Positions 57,273 to 64,000 of a stretch of DNA of 64,000 nt are shown here, piece after piece. The notes beneath the pieces are model-generated. The model did not search any database and had not been told where the DNA came from. It saw only the letters and a program-made list of their open reading frames with translations. Origin of the DNA: Amycolatopsis antarctica (GTDB lineage: Bacteria > Actinomycetota > Actinomycetes > Mycobacteriales > Pseudonocardiaceae); contig NZ_NKYE01000001.1 in NCBI RefSeq assembly GCF_002262875.1, forward strand, positions 372,001 through 436,000. The letters run 5' to 3'. A program made the translations under genes and the position numbers. Each line of letters begins with the position of its first letter. The stretch's first letter is position 1.

Positions 57273-58382
57273 ATGGCACGCGATTCCTCCCCCGCCGGCC
57301 CCGTCCCCACCCCGGACGAGATCCGGCGGGCTCCCAAAGTCCTGCTCCATGATCATCTCGACGGAGGGCTGCGGCCCGGCACGGTCGTCGAACTCGCTGA
57401 GGCGGCCGGGTACGGGGCGCTGCCCACCACCGATGCGGCGGAACTCGGCACCTGGTTCCGCACCGCCGCGGACTCCGGTTCGCTGGAGTCGTACTTGGAG
57501 ACCTTCGCGCACACCTGTGGCGTCATGCAGACCGAACAGGCTCTGGTGCGGGTCGCCGCCGAGTGCGCGGAGGATCTCGCCGACGACGGTGTCGTGTACG
57601 CGGAAGTCCGTTACGCGCCAGAGCTTTTCGTCGAGCGCGGGCTCAGCCTGGAGGCGGTCGTCGAGGCCGTGCAGGCGGGTTTCGCCGAGGGGGAGCGACG
57701 GGCGGCCGCGCGCGGGCGGACCATCCGGACGGGCACCCTGCTGTGCGCGATGCGCCAGCACGCGCGGGCGCTGGAGATCGCCGAGCTGGCGGTGCGCTAT
57801 CGCGACGGCGGCGTGGTCGGTTTCGACATCGCGGGTCCGGAGGACGGTTTTCCGCCCACCCGCAATCTGGACGCTTTCGAGTATCTGCGCACGAGCAACG
57901 CGCATTTCACCATTCACGCGGGCGAGGCGTTCGGTCTCGCCTCGATCTGGGAGGCGATTCAGCACTGCGGCGCGGAACGGCTCGGCCACGGCGTGCGGAT
58001 CGTGGACGACATCAAGAACTCCGCGGGGGGTACGCCCGAGCTGGGCAGGCTCGCGGCGTACGTGCGTGATCGCCGGATCCCGCTGGAGGTGTGCCCGTCC
58101 TCGAACGTCCAGACGGGTGCGGCCCGTTCCATCGCCGAGCACCCGATCGGGTTGCTGGCGTCGATGAGTTTCCGGGTCACCGTCAACACCGACAACCGGC
58201 TGATGAGCGGCTGTTCGATGTCCTCGGAGTTCGGCGCGCTGGTGGAGGCGTTCGGCTTCGGCTGGGCGGATCTGCAGTGGTTCACCATCAACGCGATGAA
58301 GTCGGCGTTCATCGACTTCGATCAGCGGCTGGACATCATCAACACGATCATCAAGCCCGGATACGCCCGGCAGGTGAACTGA
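57273..58382 (+). CDS. add: adenosine deaminase
   Basis: 369 aa TIM barrel. Zinc ligands His26 and His28 (LLHDHLDGG), the substrate region [21 protein letters not shown] with the catalytic His, [11 protein letters not shown] and NTDNRLMSG. It deaminates adenosine to inosine, completing nucleoside salvage alongside cdd and deoA. ATG 57273 lies about 190 bp past the coiled-coil gene start, divergent from it. Hairpin terminator at 58386. Confidence 0.95.
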   Translation: MARDSSPAGPVPTPDEIRRAPKVLLHDHLDGGLRPGTVVELAEAAGYGALPTTDAAELGTWFRTAADSGSLESYLETFAHTCGVMQTEQALVRVAAECAEDLADDGVVYAEVRYAPELFVERGLSLEAVVEAVQAGFAEGERRAAARGRTIRTGTLLCAMRQHARALEIAELAVRYRDGGVVGFDIAGPEDGFPPTRNLDAFEYLRTSNAHFTIHAGEAFGLASIWEAIQHCGAERLGHGVRIVDDIKNSAGGTPELGRLAAYVRDRRIPLEVCPSSNVQTGAARSIAEHPIGLLASMSFRVTVNTDNRLMSGCSMSSEFGALVEAFGFGWADLQWFTINAMKSAFIDFDQRLDIINTIIKPGYARQVN

Positions 58383-58385
58383 GCC

Positions 58386-58424
58386 CGCGCGGGGGAACCG
58401 TCGCTCGACGGTTTCCCTCGCGCG
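58386..58424 (+). terminator. hairpin terminator of add
   Basis: CGCGCG and the inner CCGTCG/CGACGG arms form an imperfect 18-bp stem directly after the add stop. Confidence 0.65.
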
Positions 58425-58434
58425 TCCGGCGGGC

Positions 58435-58463
58435 TTGTTATGGTTAGCATTGCGAAGTAAAGT
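58435..58463 (+). promoter_or_regulatory. sigma70-like promoter for the MFS gene
   Basis: TTGTTA, 17-bp spacer, TAAAGT, about 40 bp before the start at 58503. GGTTAGC inside the spacer resembles one half of an IdeR/DtxR iron box; the other half is poor. Confidence 0.5.
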
Positions 58464-58502
58464 TCAGAATGCAGGAATGTTGTCTCGCATTTTGGACGTC
58501 GC

Positions 58503-59711
58503 ATGGTCGAGCCCGAGCGGACGGCGGCGAGTGGCCGCCGCTGGCTGATCCTCGTCATCGGCCTTCTCGCGCAGACGGCGAGCTGCTCCTTCCTCTACGG
58601 CGTCCCGTTCCTGGTGCCCGCCATGCGCACCACGGAGGGTCTCTCGCTCGCGCAGGCGGGCACCGTGGTCGCCGCGCCGAGCGTCGGCCTGTTGCTGACC
58701 CTGATCGCCTGGGGTGCCGCCGCGGACCGGTTCGGTGAACGCCTCATCATGGCCCTCGGACTAGGTCTGTCCGGGCTGCTGCTGCTCGGCACGACGTTCG
58801 GCCTCCGCGAACTCGGCCCGCTGTTCGCCTGCTATCTGCTCGCGGGAGCCGCCAGCGCCTCGGTCAACGCGGCGAGCGGCCGGGTGGTCATGGGCTGGTT
58901 CAGTCCGTCCGAACGCGGGATGGCGATGGGGATCCGGCAGACCGCGCAGCCACTCGGCGTCGGGATCGCGGCACTGGCGCTGCCACCGCTGGCCCAGGCG
59001 GGCGACTTCGCCACGGCGATGGCCTTCCCCGCCGTGTTCATGCTGCTGGCCGCGCTGCTGGTGGCCCTGCTGGTGCGTGACCCGCCGCGGCCACCAGCCG
59101 GGCCCGACGGCGGGAAACCCCGCTCGCCGTACCGGGCGCCGACGCTGTGGCGGGTGCACGGCGCGAGCGCGGCACTGGTGATCCCGCAGGCCGCGGTGGC
59201 GGCGTTCGCGCCGGTCTACCTGGTCACCGTGCACGGCTGGAGTGCGCTTGCCGCCGGCTGGTTCTTCGCCGCCGTGCAGGCGCTCGGTGCCTGCGGACGC
59301 CTCGCTTCGGGCTACTGGTCGGACCGGGTCGGCAGCAGGTTGCGGCCCATGCGCCAGCTCGCCGTGGCCAGTTCGGCGGTGATGCTGGTGGTGGCGGTCG
59401 GGGACGCGAGCTGGCCGTGGCTGGTCGTGGTGGCGCTGGCGCTGGCCGCGGTGATCACGGTGAGCGACAACGGTCTGGGCTTCACCGCGACGGCCGAGCT
59501 GGCCGGCATCTCCTGGGCGGGCCGGGCGATGGGTGCGCAGAACACCGGCCAGAACCTCTTCGCCGCGCTGACACCCCCGCTGCTGGGACTGGTCATCGGC
59601 GATTCGCGGTACGCGCTGGCTTTCGCGCTGGTGGCCGTGTTCCCGCTCGCCGCGATCTGGCTGACGCCGGTGCGTGCCGAGGAGGCGGCGACGGCGGCGC
59701 GCACGAGCTGA
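58503..59711 (+). CDS. MFS transporter
   Basis: 402 aa, about 12 helices: LLAQTASCSFLYGVPFLVPAM, motif A GAAADRFGERLIMALG and YWSDRVGSRLRPM in the second half. The ATG at 58503 lacks a good Shine-Dalgarno. Downstream of add but after a terminator and its own promoter, so independently transcribed. Substrate unknown. Confidence 0.82.
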   Translation: MVEPERTAASGRRWLILVIGLLAQTASCSFLYGVPFLVPAMRTTEGLSLAQAGTVVAAPSVGLLLTLIAWGAAADRFGERLIMALGLGLSGLLLLGTTFGLRELGPLFACYLLAGAASASVNAASGRVVMGWFSPSERGMAMGIRQTAQPLGVGIAALALPPLAQAGDFATAMAFPAVFMLLAALLVALLVRDPPRPPAGPDGGKPRSPYRAPTLWRVHGASAALVIPQAAVAAFAPVYLVTVHGWSALAAGWFFAAVQALGACGRLASGYWSDRVGSRLRPMRQLAVASSAVMLVVAVGDASWPWLVVVALALAAVITVSDNGLGFTATAELAGISWAGRAMGAQNTGQNLFAALTPPLLGLVIGDSRYALAFALVAVFPLAAIWLTPVRAEEAATAARTS

Positions 59712-59783
59712 ACCCGCGACCCGACCGTTCCGAACACGACGGCACGCGATCGGCCCCCGGACGCCATCGGGCCCGGAACGCGA

Positions 59784-59818
59784 ACGGGCCCCGCCACCAC
59801 GAAGGGTGCGGGGCCCGT
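59784..59818. terminator. hairpin terminator between convergent genes
   Basis: 11-bp stem ACGGGCCCCGC/GCGGGGCCCGT with a 13-nt loop, between the MFS and the convergent acidic protein gene. Confidence 0.65.
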
Positions 59819-59833
59819 GCGGACGTTCCTCGT

Positions 59834-61093
59834 TCAGTGCAGGTGCAGCCGGTCCTCGAGGGACTCGACCAGCTTGCGCCAGGCCGTCTCCTCCGCGTCG
59901 AACGGAGCGCTGGGAGCCAGCCGCGTCGGGTCGGGGCGAAGCACGAAGGACACCAGCCAGCCGAGGCTCTCCGAGGTGGCGAGCGCGTCGGAGACGTCGT
60001 CCTCACCGGCCCAGTCGTCGACGTCGGTGAGCAGTTCCACGGCCAGTTCGAGCTGGGTCGGATCGATCGCGTCGACACCCTGTGCGATGTCGGCGTCCAG
60101 TTCCGCCAGCACGTAGGTGTTCTCGTCGTCGATCTCGATCTCCAGCTCACCGGCCGTCGCCTTGGCCAGCACCTCGTCCCAAGTGGACACTTCGGCGATG
60201 TCGCTCTCGGTGAACTGCGAACTGTCGGCGAGCGCGCGGGCCAGCGCCTTGGGTGAGCCGTAGGCGTCGATCTCCCCGTCGGAGCCGAGGAACAGCGGCT
60301 CGTCGTCGAGGTAGCAGCGCAGCGTGTAGTACTCGTGCCCACTGGTGATGATCTTGATCGGGTCGATGCCGACCTCGGCCCAGAAGCCGACCGGGCCCTC
60401 GTCCTCGTCGTCCTCGTCGGCGGACGCCGAGTCGACGCTCTCCAGGTCCTCCGCGTCGGTGTCCACGCCGGCCTCGGCCTCGGCGGACTCCTCGTGGAAG
60501 GCGGCGAGTTCCTCCGCGGTCTGCTCCAGCGTCGCCGCGTCCACGTCCGGGACGTCGACGAGCTGATCGATCGCGTCGAGCACCGTGTCCCACTTCTCGG
60601 ACACGGCGGAGGACAGGTCGGCCCACAGGCGCTCGCCGTCGCGGCCGGTGAACGGGAGCCTGCCCTGCTCCAGCAGGGAGAAACCCTCGTGGCTGTCCAG
60701 GACCTCGTGCACCTCTTCGAGCTCGCACACGTCGGCCAGTGAACGGACGATGCCGACGATCTCGGCCAGTTCGCCGATCGTCCACGAGTCGGGGTTCTCG
60801 GCGACCAGCTCGGGGACACCGACCAGGTCGTAGGAATGGTCGTCGTCCGGGATCAGCTCGGGGACGTTCAGCGCGGGCACGACGTTCCACGCCGGGTGGT
60901 CCACCAGATCGTGCTGCTCGGCCTTGCGGACGAAGGCGGCCAGGTGGGCCGCGTCCGGGAAGGCGTAGAGATCGTCCTCGTCGCCGAGGAATGCCTCCCA
61001 CTCCTCGCCGTCCTCGCGCCAGCGTGGTGCCCACAGGGTCACCAGGTCACCCTGTGGCAGCCCGAGTTCGATCGGGATGATGTCCTGTGCCAT
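59834..61093 (-). CDS. acidic hypothetical protein conserved in actinobacteria
   Basis: 419 aa, very acidic, with a low-complexity Glu/Asp/Ala stretch near residues 190-235 (EESAEAEAGVDTDAEDLESV) splitting two globular parts. The N-terminal part (EWEAFLGDEDDLYAFPDAAHLAAFVR) and the C-terminal part (ITSGHEYYTLRCYLDDEPLFLG) resemble each other in feel, but no domain was recognised. No signal or membrane segment. It is divergent from the DExH helicase gene. ATG 61093. Confidence 0.7.
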   Translation of the reverse strand: MAQDIIPIELGLPQGDLVTLWAPRWREDGEEWEAFLGDEDDLYAFPDAAHLAAFVRKAEQHDLVDHPAWNVVPALNVPELIPDDDHSYDLVGVPELVAENPDSWTIGELAEIVGIVRSLADVCELEEVHEVLDSHEGFSLLEQGRLPFTGRDGERLWADLSSAVSEKWDTVLDAIDQLVDVPDVDAATLEQTAEELAAFHEESAEAEAGVDTDAEDLESVDSASADEDDEDEGPVGFWAEVGIDPIKIITSGHEYYTLRCYLDDEPLFLGSDGEIDAYGSPKALARALADSSQFTESDIAEVSTWDEVLAKATAGELEIEIDDENTYVLAELDADIAQGVDAIDPTQLELAVELLTDVDDWAGEDDVSDALATSESLGWLVSFVLRPDPTRLAPSAPFDAEETAWRKLVESLEDRLHLH

Positions 61094-61228
61094 TCGACCC
61101 TCCGGTAAAACCACCTGTGCGCGGGCATGAGGATTCCCCAGCCCGGGGCGAAGCCTACGGGTTTGCGACCGGCCATGCGCATCCCCCTGCGCCTGGCGTC
61201 CGCGCCGGTGCCGGGAACGGATGGCACG

Positions 61229-63748
61229 ATGACGTCCACGATGAGCCTCGCAGACGCGGTACCAGCCGAACCAGACGCCGATACGCTGTTCGACGCCTTC
61301 TCCTCCTGGACGACCGAGCGCGGGATCGAGCTGTACCCGGCGCAGGAGGAGGCGCTGATCGAGGTCGTGTCCGGCGCCAACGTCATCCTCTCGACGCCGA
61401 CCGGATCCGGCAAGAGCCTCGTGGCCGTGGGCGCGCATTTCGCCGCACTGGCCGACGGGCGGCGCAGCTTCTACACGGCGCCGATCAAGGCGCTGGTGAG
61501 TGAGAAGTTCTTCTCCCTGGTGGAGATCTTCGGTACCGAGAACGTCGGGATGATGACCGGTGACTCCAGCGTCAACGCCGACGCCCCGATCATCTGCTGC
61601 ACCGCCGAGATCCTGGCGAACATCGCCCTGCGCCACGGCGCGGACGCCGACGTGGGCCAGGTGGTGGCCGACGAGTTCCACTTCTACGCCGAACCGGATC
61701 GCGGCTGGGCCTGGCAGGTGCCGATCCTGGAGCTGCCGCGCGCGCAGTTCGTGCTGATGTCGGCGACGCTGGGCGACGTCTCGTTCTTCGAGAAGGACCT
61801 GACCCGACGGACCGGCCGGACCACCGCCGTGGTCACCTCGGCGCAGCGGCCCGTCCCGCTGACCTTCCGCTACGCCCTCACCCCGATGCACGAGACGATC
61901 AGCGAGCTGCTGCACGGCGGGCAGGCGCCGGTGTACGTCGTGCACTTCTCCCAGGCCGCCGCCATCGAACGGGCACAGGCGCTGTCCAGTATCAACGTGG
62001 CCTCGCGCGCGGAGAAGGACGCCATCGCCGAGGCGATCGGCGAGTTCCGGTTCTCCGCGGGCTTCGGCAAGACGCTCTCGCGGCTGTTGCGCCACGGCAT
62101 CGGCGTGCACCACGCCGGGATGTTGCCGAAGTACCGCAGGCTGGTCGAGCAGCTCGCGCAGGCCGGGCTGCTGAAGCTGATCTGCGGAACGGACACCCTC
62201 GGGGTCGGCATCAACGTGCCGATCCGGACGGTGGTGCTCTCGGCGCTGACCAAGTACGACGGGGTGCGGCAGCGGCACCTCAAGGCACGCGAGTTCCACC
62301 AGATCGCCGGGCGCGCCGGACGGGCGGGCTTCGACACCGATGGCTACGTGGTCGTCGAGGCGCCGGAGCACGTGATCGAGAACGCGAAGGCGCTGGAGAA
62401 GGCGGGTGACGACCCGAAGAAGAAGCGCAAGATCACCAGGAAGAAGGCGCCGGAGGGGTTCGTCAACTGGACGGACAGCACCTTCGAACGGCTCGTCGCG
62501 GCCGAACCCGAACCGTTGACGTCCAGCTTTCAGGTCAGCCACTCGATGCTGCTGAACGTGATCGCCCGCCCCGGCGACGCGTTCGCCTCGATGCGGCACC
62601 TGCTGGAGGACAACCATTCCGACCGGGCGACCCAGCGGAAGCTGATCCTGCGGGCGATCGCGAACTTCCGGGCGCTGCTCTCGGCCGGTGTCGTCGAACG
62701 GCTCGACCAGCCGGATGAGCAGGGCAGGCGGGTGCGGCTGACCGTGGACCTGCAGTTCGACTTCGCGTTGAACCAGCCGTTGTCCCCGTTCGCGCTGGCG
62801 GCGATCGAACTGCTGGACCGGGAGTCCCCGAGCTACGCGCTCGATGTCGTGTCCATTGTGGAATCCACTGTGGATGATCCGCGTCCGGTGCTGTCGCAGC
62901 AGCAGTTCAAGGCGCGCGGTGAGGCCGTGGCCGAGATGAAGATGCAGGGCATCGAGTACGACGAGCGGATGGAGCTGCTGGAGAACGTCACGTATCCGAA
63001 GCCGCTGGAGGAGATGCTCGACGCGGCGTACGAGACGTATCGGCGGGGTCATCCCTGGGTGGCCGACTACGCGCTCTCGCCGAAGTCGGTGGTGCGCGAC
63101 ATGTACGAACGCGCGATGAACTTCGTGGAGTACGTGGGTTTCTACTCGCTGGCCCGGTCCGAGGGTCTGGTGCTGCGGTATCTCGCCAACACCTACGACG
63201 CGCTCCGGCACACGGTGCCGGACGAGGCGAAGACCGAACCCCTGCAGGACCTCATCGAGTGGCTCGGCGAACTGGTCCGGCAGGTCGACTCCAGCCTGCT
63301 CGACGAGTGGGAGGCCCTGCGCCACCCCGATTCCGAGGACCCGCACGCGCCGCCGGCGCTGCCCGAGGGTCCGCCACCGGTCACCCGCAACGAGCGCGCG
63401 TTCCGCGTGCTGGTGCGCAACCAGCTCTTCCGCAGGGTCGAGCTGGCCGCCCGCCGGGCGTACGCCGATCTCGGCGAACTCGACGCGGCCACCGGCTTCG
63501 ACGCGGAGACCTGGGCCGAGGCGATGGGCGACTACTTCGAGGAGCACGACACGCTCGGCATCGGCCCGGACGCCCGCGGCCCCGCCTTGCTGCTGATCGA
63601 GAAGGAACCGGAGCTGTGGCGGGTCCGGCAGATCTTCGATGACCCGCAGGGCCACCACGACTGGGGCATCAGCGCGGAGATCGACCTGGCCGCCTCGGAC
63701 GAGGCGGGAGCCGCCGTCGTCACGGTGACCGCGGTCGACCGCCCCTGA
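61229..63748 (+). CDS. DExH-box helicase (Ski2-like) with DUF3516 C-terminal region
   Basis: 839 aa. Walker A TPTGSGKS (56-63), Walker B DEFH (148-151), motif III MSATLGD, HHAGMLPKYRRLVE and QIAGRAGRAGFDTDG. The C-terminal part (about 420 onward) matches the DUF3516 region of actinobacterial Ski2-like helicases (PF12029). It probably unwinds RNA or nucleic-acid structures; exact role unknown. ATG 61229 is chosen over an in-frame ATG at 61127 because the start there fits the family length better. Confidence 0.85.
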   Translation: MTSTMSLADAVPAEPDADTLFDAFSSWTTERGIELYPAQEEALIEVVSGANVILSTPTGSGKSLVAVGAHFAALADGRRSFYTAPIKALVSEKFFSLVEIFGTENVGMMTGDSSVNADAPIICCTAEILANIALRHGADADVGQVVADEFHFYAEPDRGWAWQVPILELPRAQFVLMSATLGDVSFFEKDLTRRTGRTTAVVTSAQRPVPLTFRYALTPMHETISELLHGGQAPVYVVHFSQAAAIERAQALSSINVASRAEKDAIAEAIGEFRFSAGFGKTLSRLLRHGIGVHHAGMLPKYRRLVEQLAQAGLLKLICGTDTLGVGINVPIRTVVLSALTKYDGVRQRHLKAREFHQIAGRAGRAGFDTDGYVVVEAPEHVIENAKALEKAGDDPKKKRKITRKKAPEGFVNWTDSTFERLVAAEPEPLTSSFQVSHSMLLNVIARPGDAFASMRHLLEDNHSDRATQRKLILRAIANFRALLSAGVVERLDQPDEQGRRVRLTVDLQFDFALNQPLSPFALAAIELLDRESPSYALDVVSIVESTVDDPRPVLSQQQFKARGEAVAEMKMQGIEYDERMELLENVTYPKPLEEMLDAAYETYRRGHPWVADYALSPKSVVRDMYERAMNFVEYVGFYSLARSEGLVLRYLANTYDALRHTVPDEAKTEPLQDLIEWLGELVRQVDSSLLDEWEALRHPDSEDPHAPPALPEGPPPVTRNERAFRVLVRNQLFRRVELAARRAYADLGELDAATGFDAETWAEAMGDYFEEHDTLGIGPDARGPALLLIEKEPELWRVRQIFDDPQGHHDWGISAEIDLAASDEAGAAVVTVTAVDRP

Positions 63749-63763
63749 GGTCTGGCCGAGTGC

Positions 63764-64000
63764 TCAGTGGTCGAGCGCGACGGCGCCCGGGGCGTGCTCG
63801 GTGTTGCGCCGGGTCTTGGACCAGCCGTTGCGGCCGCGCAGCAGCCGGAACAGCGCCCGCCAGGACGTGATGTAGAAGGTGTAGATGTATAGCGCGTACG
63901 CCAGACCCATCCCGATGCCGCGAAGGAAACCTTTGCGTTTCAAGCATTTCCGGTAGTAGATCGGTCCCCAGACGACGAACGGCGCGAGCCCGAAGCAGCC
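63764..64000 (-). CDS. glycosyltransferase, C-terminal end (starts beyond window)
   Basis: At least 78 residues ending in TGA at 63764. The segment WRALFRLLRGRNGWSKTRRNTE after two hydrophobic helices (VVWGPIYY, GMGLAYALYIYTFYI) matches the tail of actinobacterial membrane glycosyltransferase family 2 proteins. The catalytic part lies outside the window, so the sugar cannot be deduced. It is convergent with the helicase gene, 15 bp apart. Confidence 0.6.
   Translation of the reverse strand, partial: GCFGLAPFVVWGPIYYRKCLKRKGFLRGIGMGLAYALYIYTFYITSWRALFRLLRGRNGWSKTRRNTEHAPGAVALDH

Noticed and set aside
61094..63658. Antisense frame across the helicase gene continuing the 419-aa protein upstream
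   Set aside because: The sense helicase motifs are clear; the acidic protein starts at ATG 61093 and the extension is a shadow.

Overview
High-GC DNA (about 70%) with densely packed genes, GTG starts, an F420 cofactor gene (fbiC), a eukaryotic-type NADP isocitrate dehydrogenase, DUF3017 next to folD and a SCO4848-type membrane protein next to a D-Ala-D-Ala carboxypeptidase. Together these point to an actinomycete chromosome. The TNT-domain protein and the general gene style suggest the Pseudonocardiaceae (Amycolatopsis, Saccharopolyspora or Prauserella relatives). That family assignment is inference. From memory, the order folD / trpS / carboxypeptidase / SCO4848 / sdh / nucleoside transporter / cdd / deoA / add follows Streptomyces core synteny, so most of the window looks like chromosome core with accessory insertions.

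Layout. 1-2272 (minus): C-terminally cut TNT NAD-glycohydrolase toxin with immunity-like modules in the same chain. 2430-4595: DMT exporter, folD, DUF3017. 4623-7774: an ArsR regulator flanked by two MFS exporters. 7853-11542: asparagine synthetase, a 14-helix MFS exporter, a HhH-GPD protein. 11823-15817: icd, three small membrane or envelope proteins, exonuclease III. 15849-21967: a LysR regulator divergent from a Rieske oxygenase, its reductase and two FAD amine oxidases, probably a quaternary-ammonium (betaine) N-demethylation operon. 22010-23844: RibD-like reductase, TetR, small secreted protein. 23980-29001: fbiC, arginase-family protein, VOC protein, trpS. 29109-34929: S9 peptidase and a giant AAA ATPase. 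35029-37474: flavin reductase plus DrrAB-type exporter operon. 37803-44366: BrkB protein, MFS, acetyltransferase, carboxypeptidase, subtilase. 44902-48446: sdhCDAB. 48948-58382: nucleoside import and salvage (lipoprotein, ATPase, two permeases, cytidine deaminase, thymidine phosphorylase, adenosine deaminase). 58503-64000: MFS, an acidic conserved protein, a DExH helicase and the end of a glycosyltransferase.

The most unusual non-coding structure is a family of strictly 22-bp-periodic repeats, with core CCGTGTCGGGCG, in three arrays (40202-40311, 44457-44544 and, inverted, 44694-44847; 16 units). No unit lies in a credible gene. Two arrays face each other between two strong terminators in the convergent gap separating the subtilase from sdhB. 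Other regulatory structure includes a perfect 9-2-9 palindrome upstream of sdhC, an attenuator-like hairpin between the nucleoside-binding lipoprotein and its ATPase gene, and inverted repeats in the divergent ArsR, LysR and TetR intergenic regions. No tRNA, rRNA, CRISPR array, insertion sequence or prophage gene was recognised.
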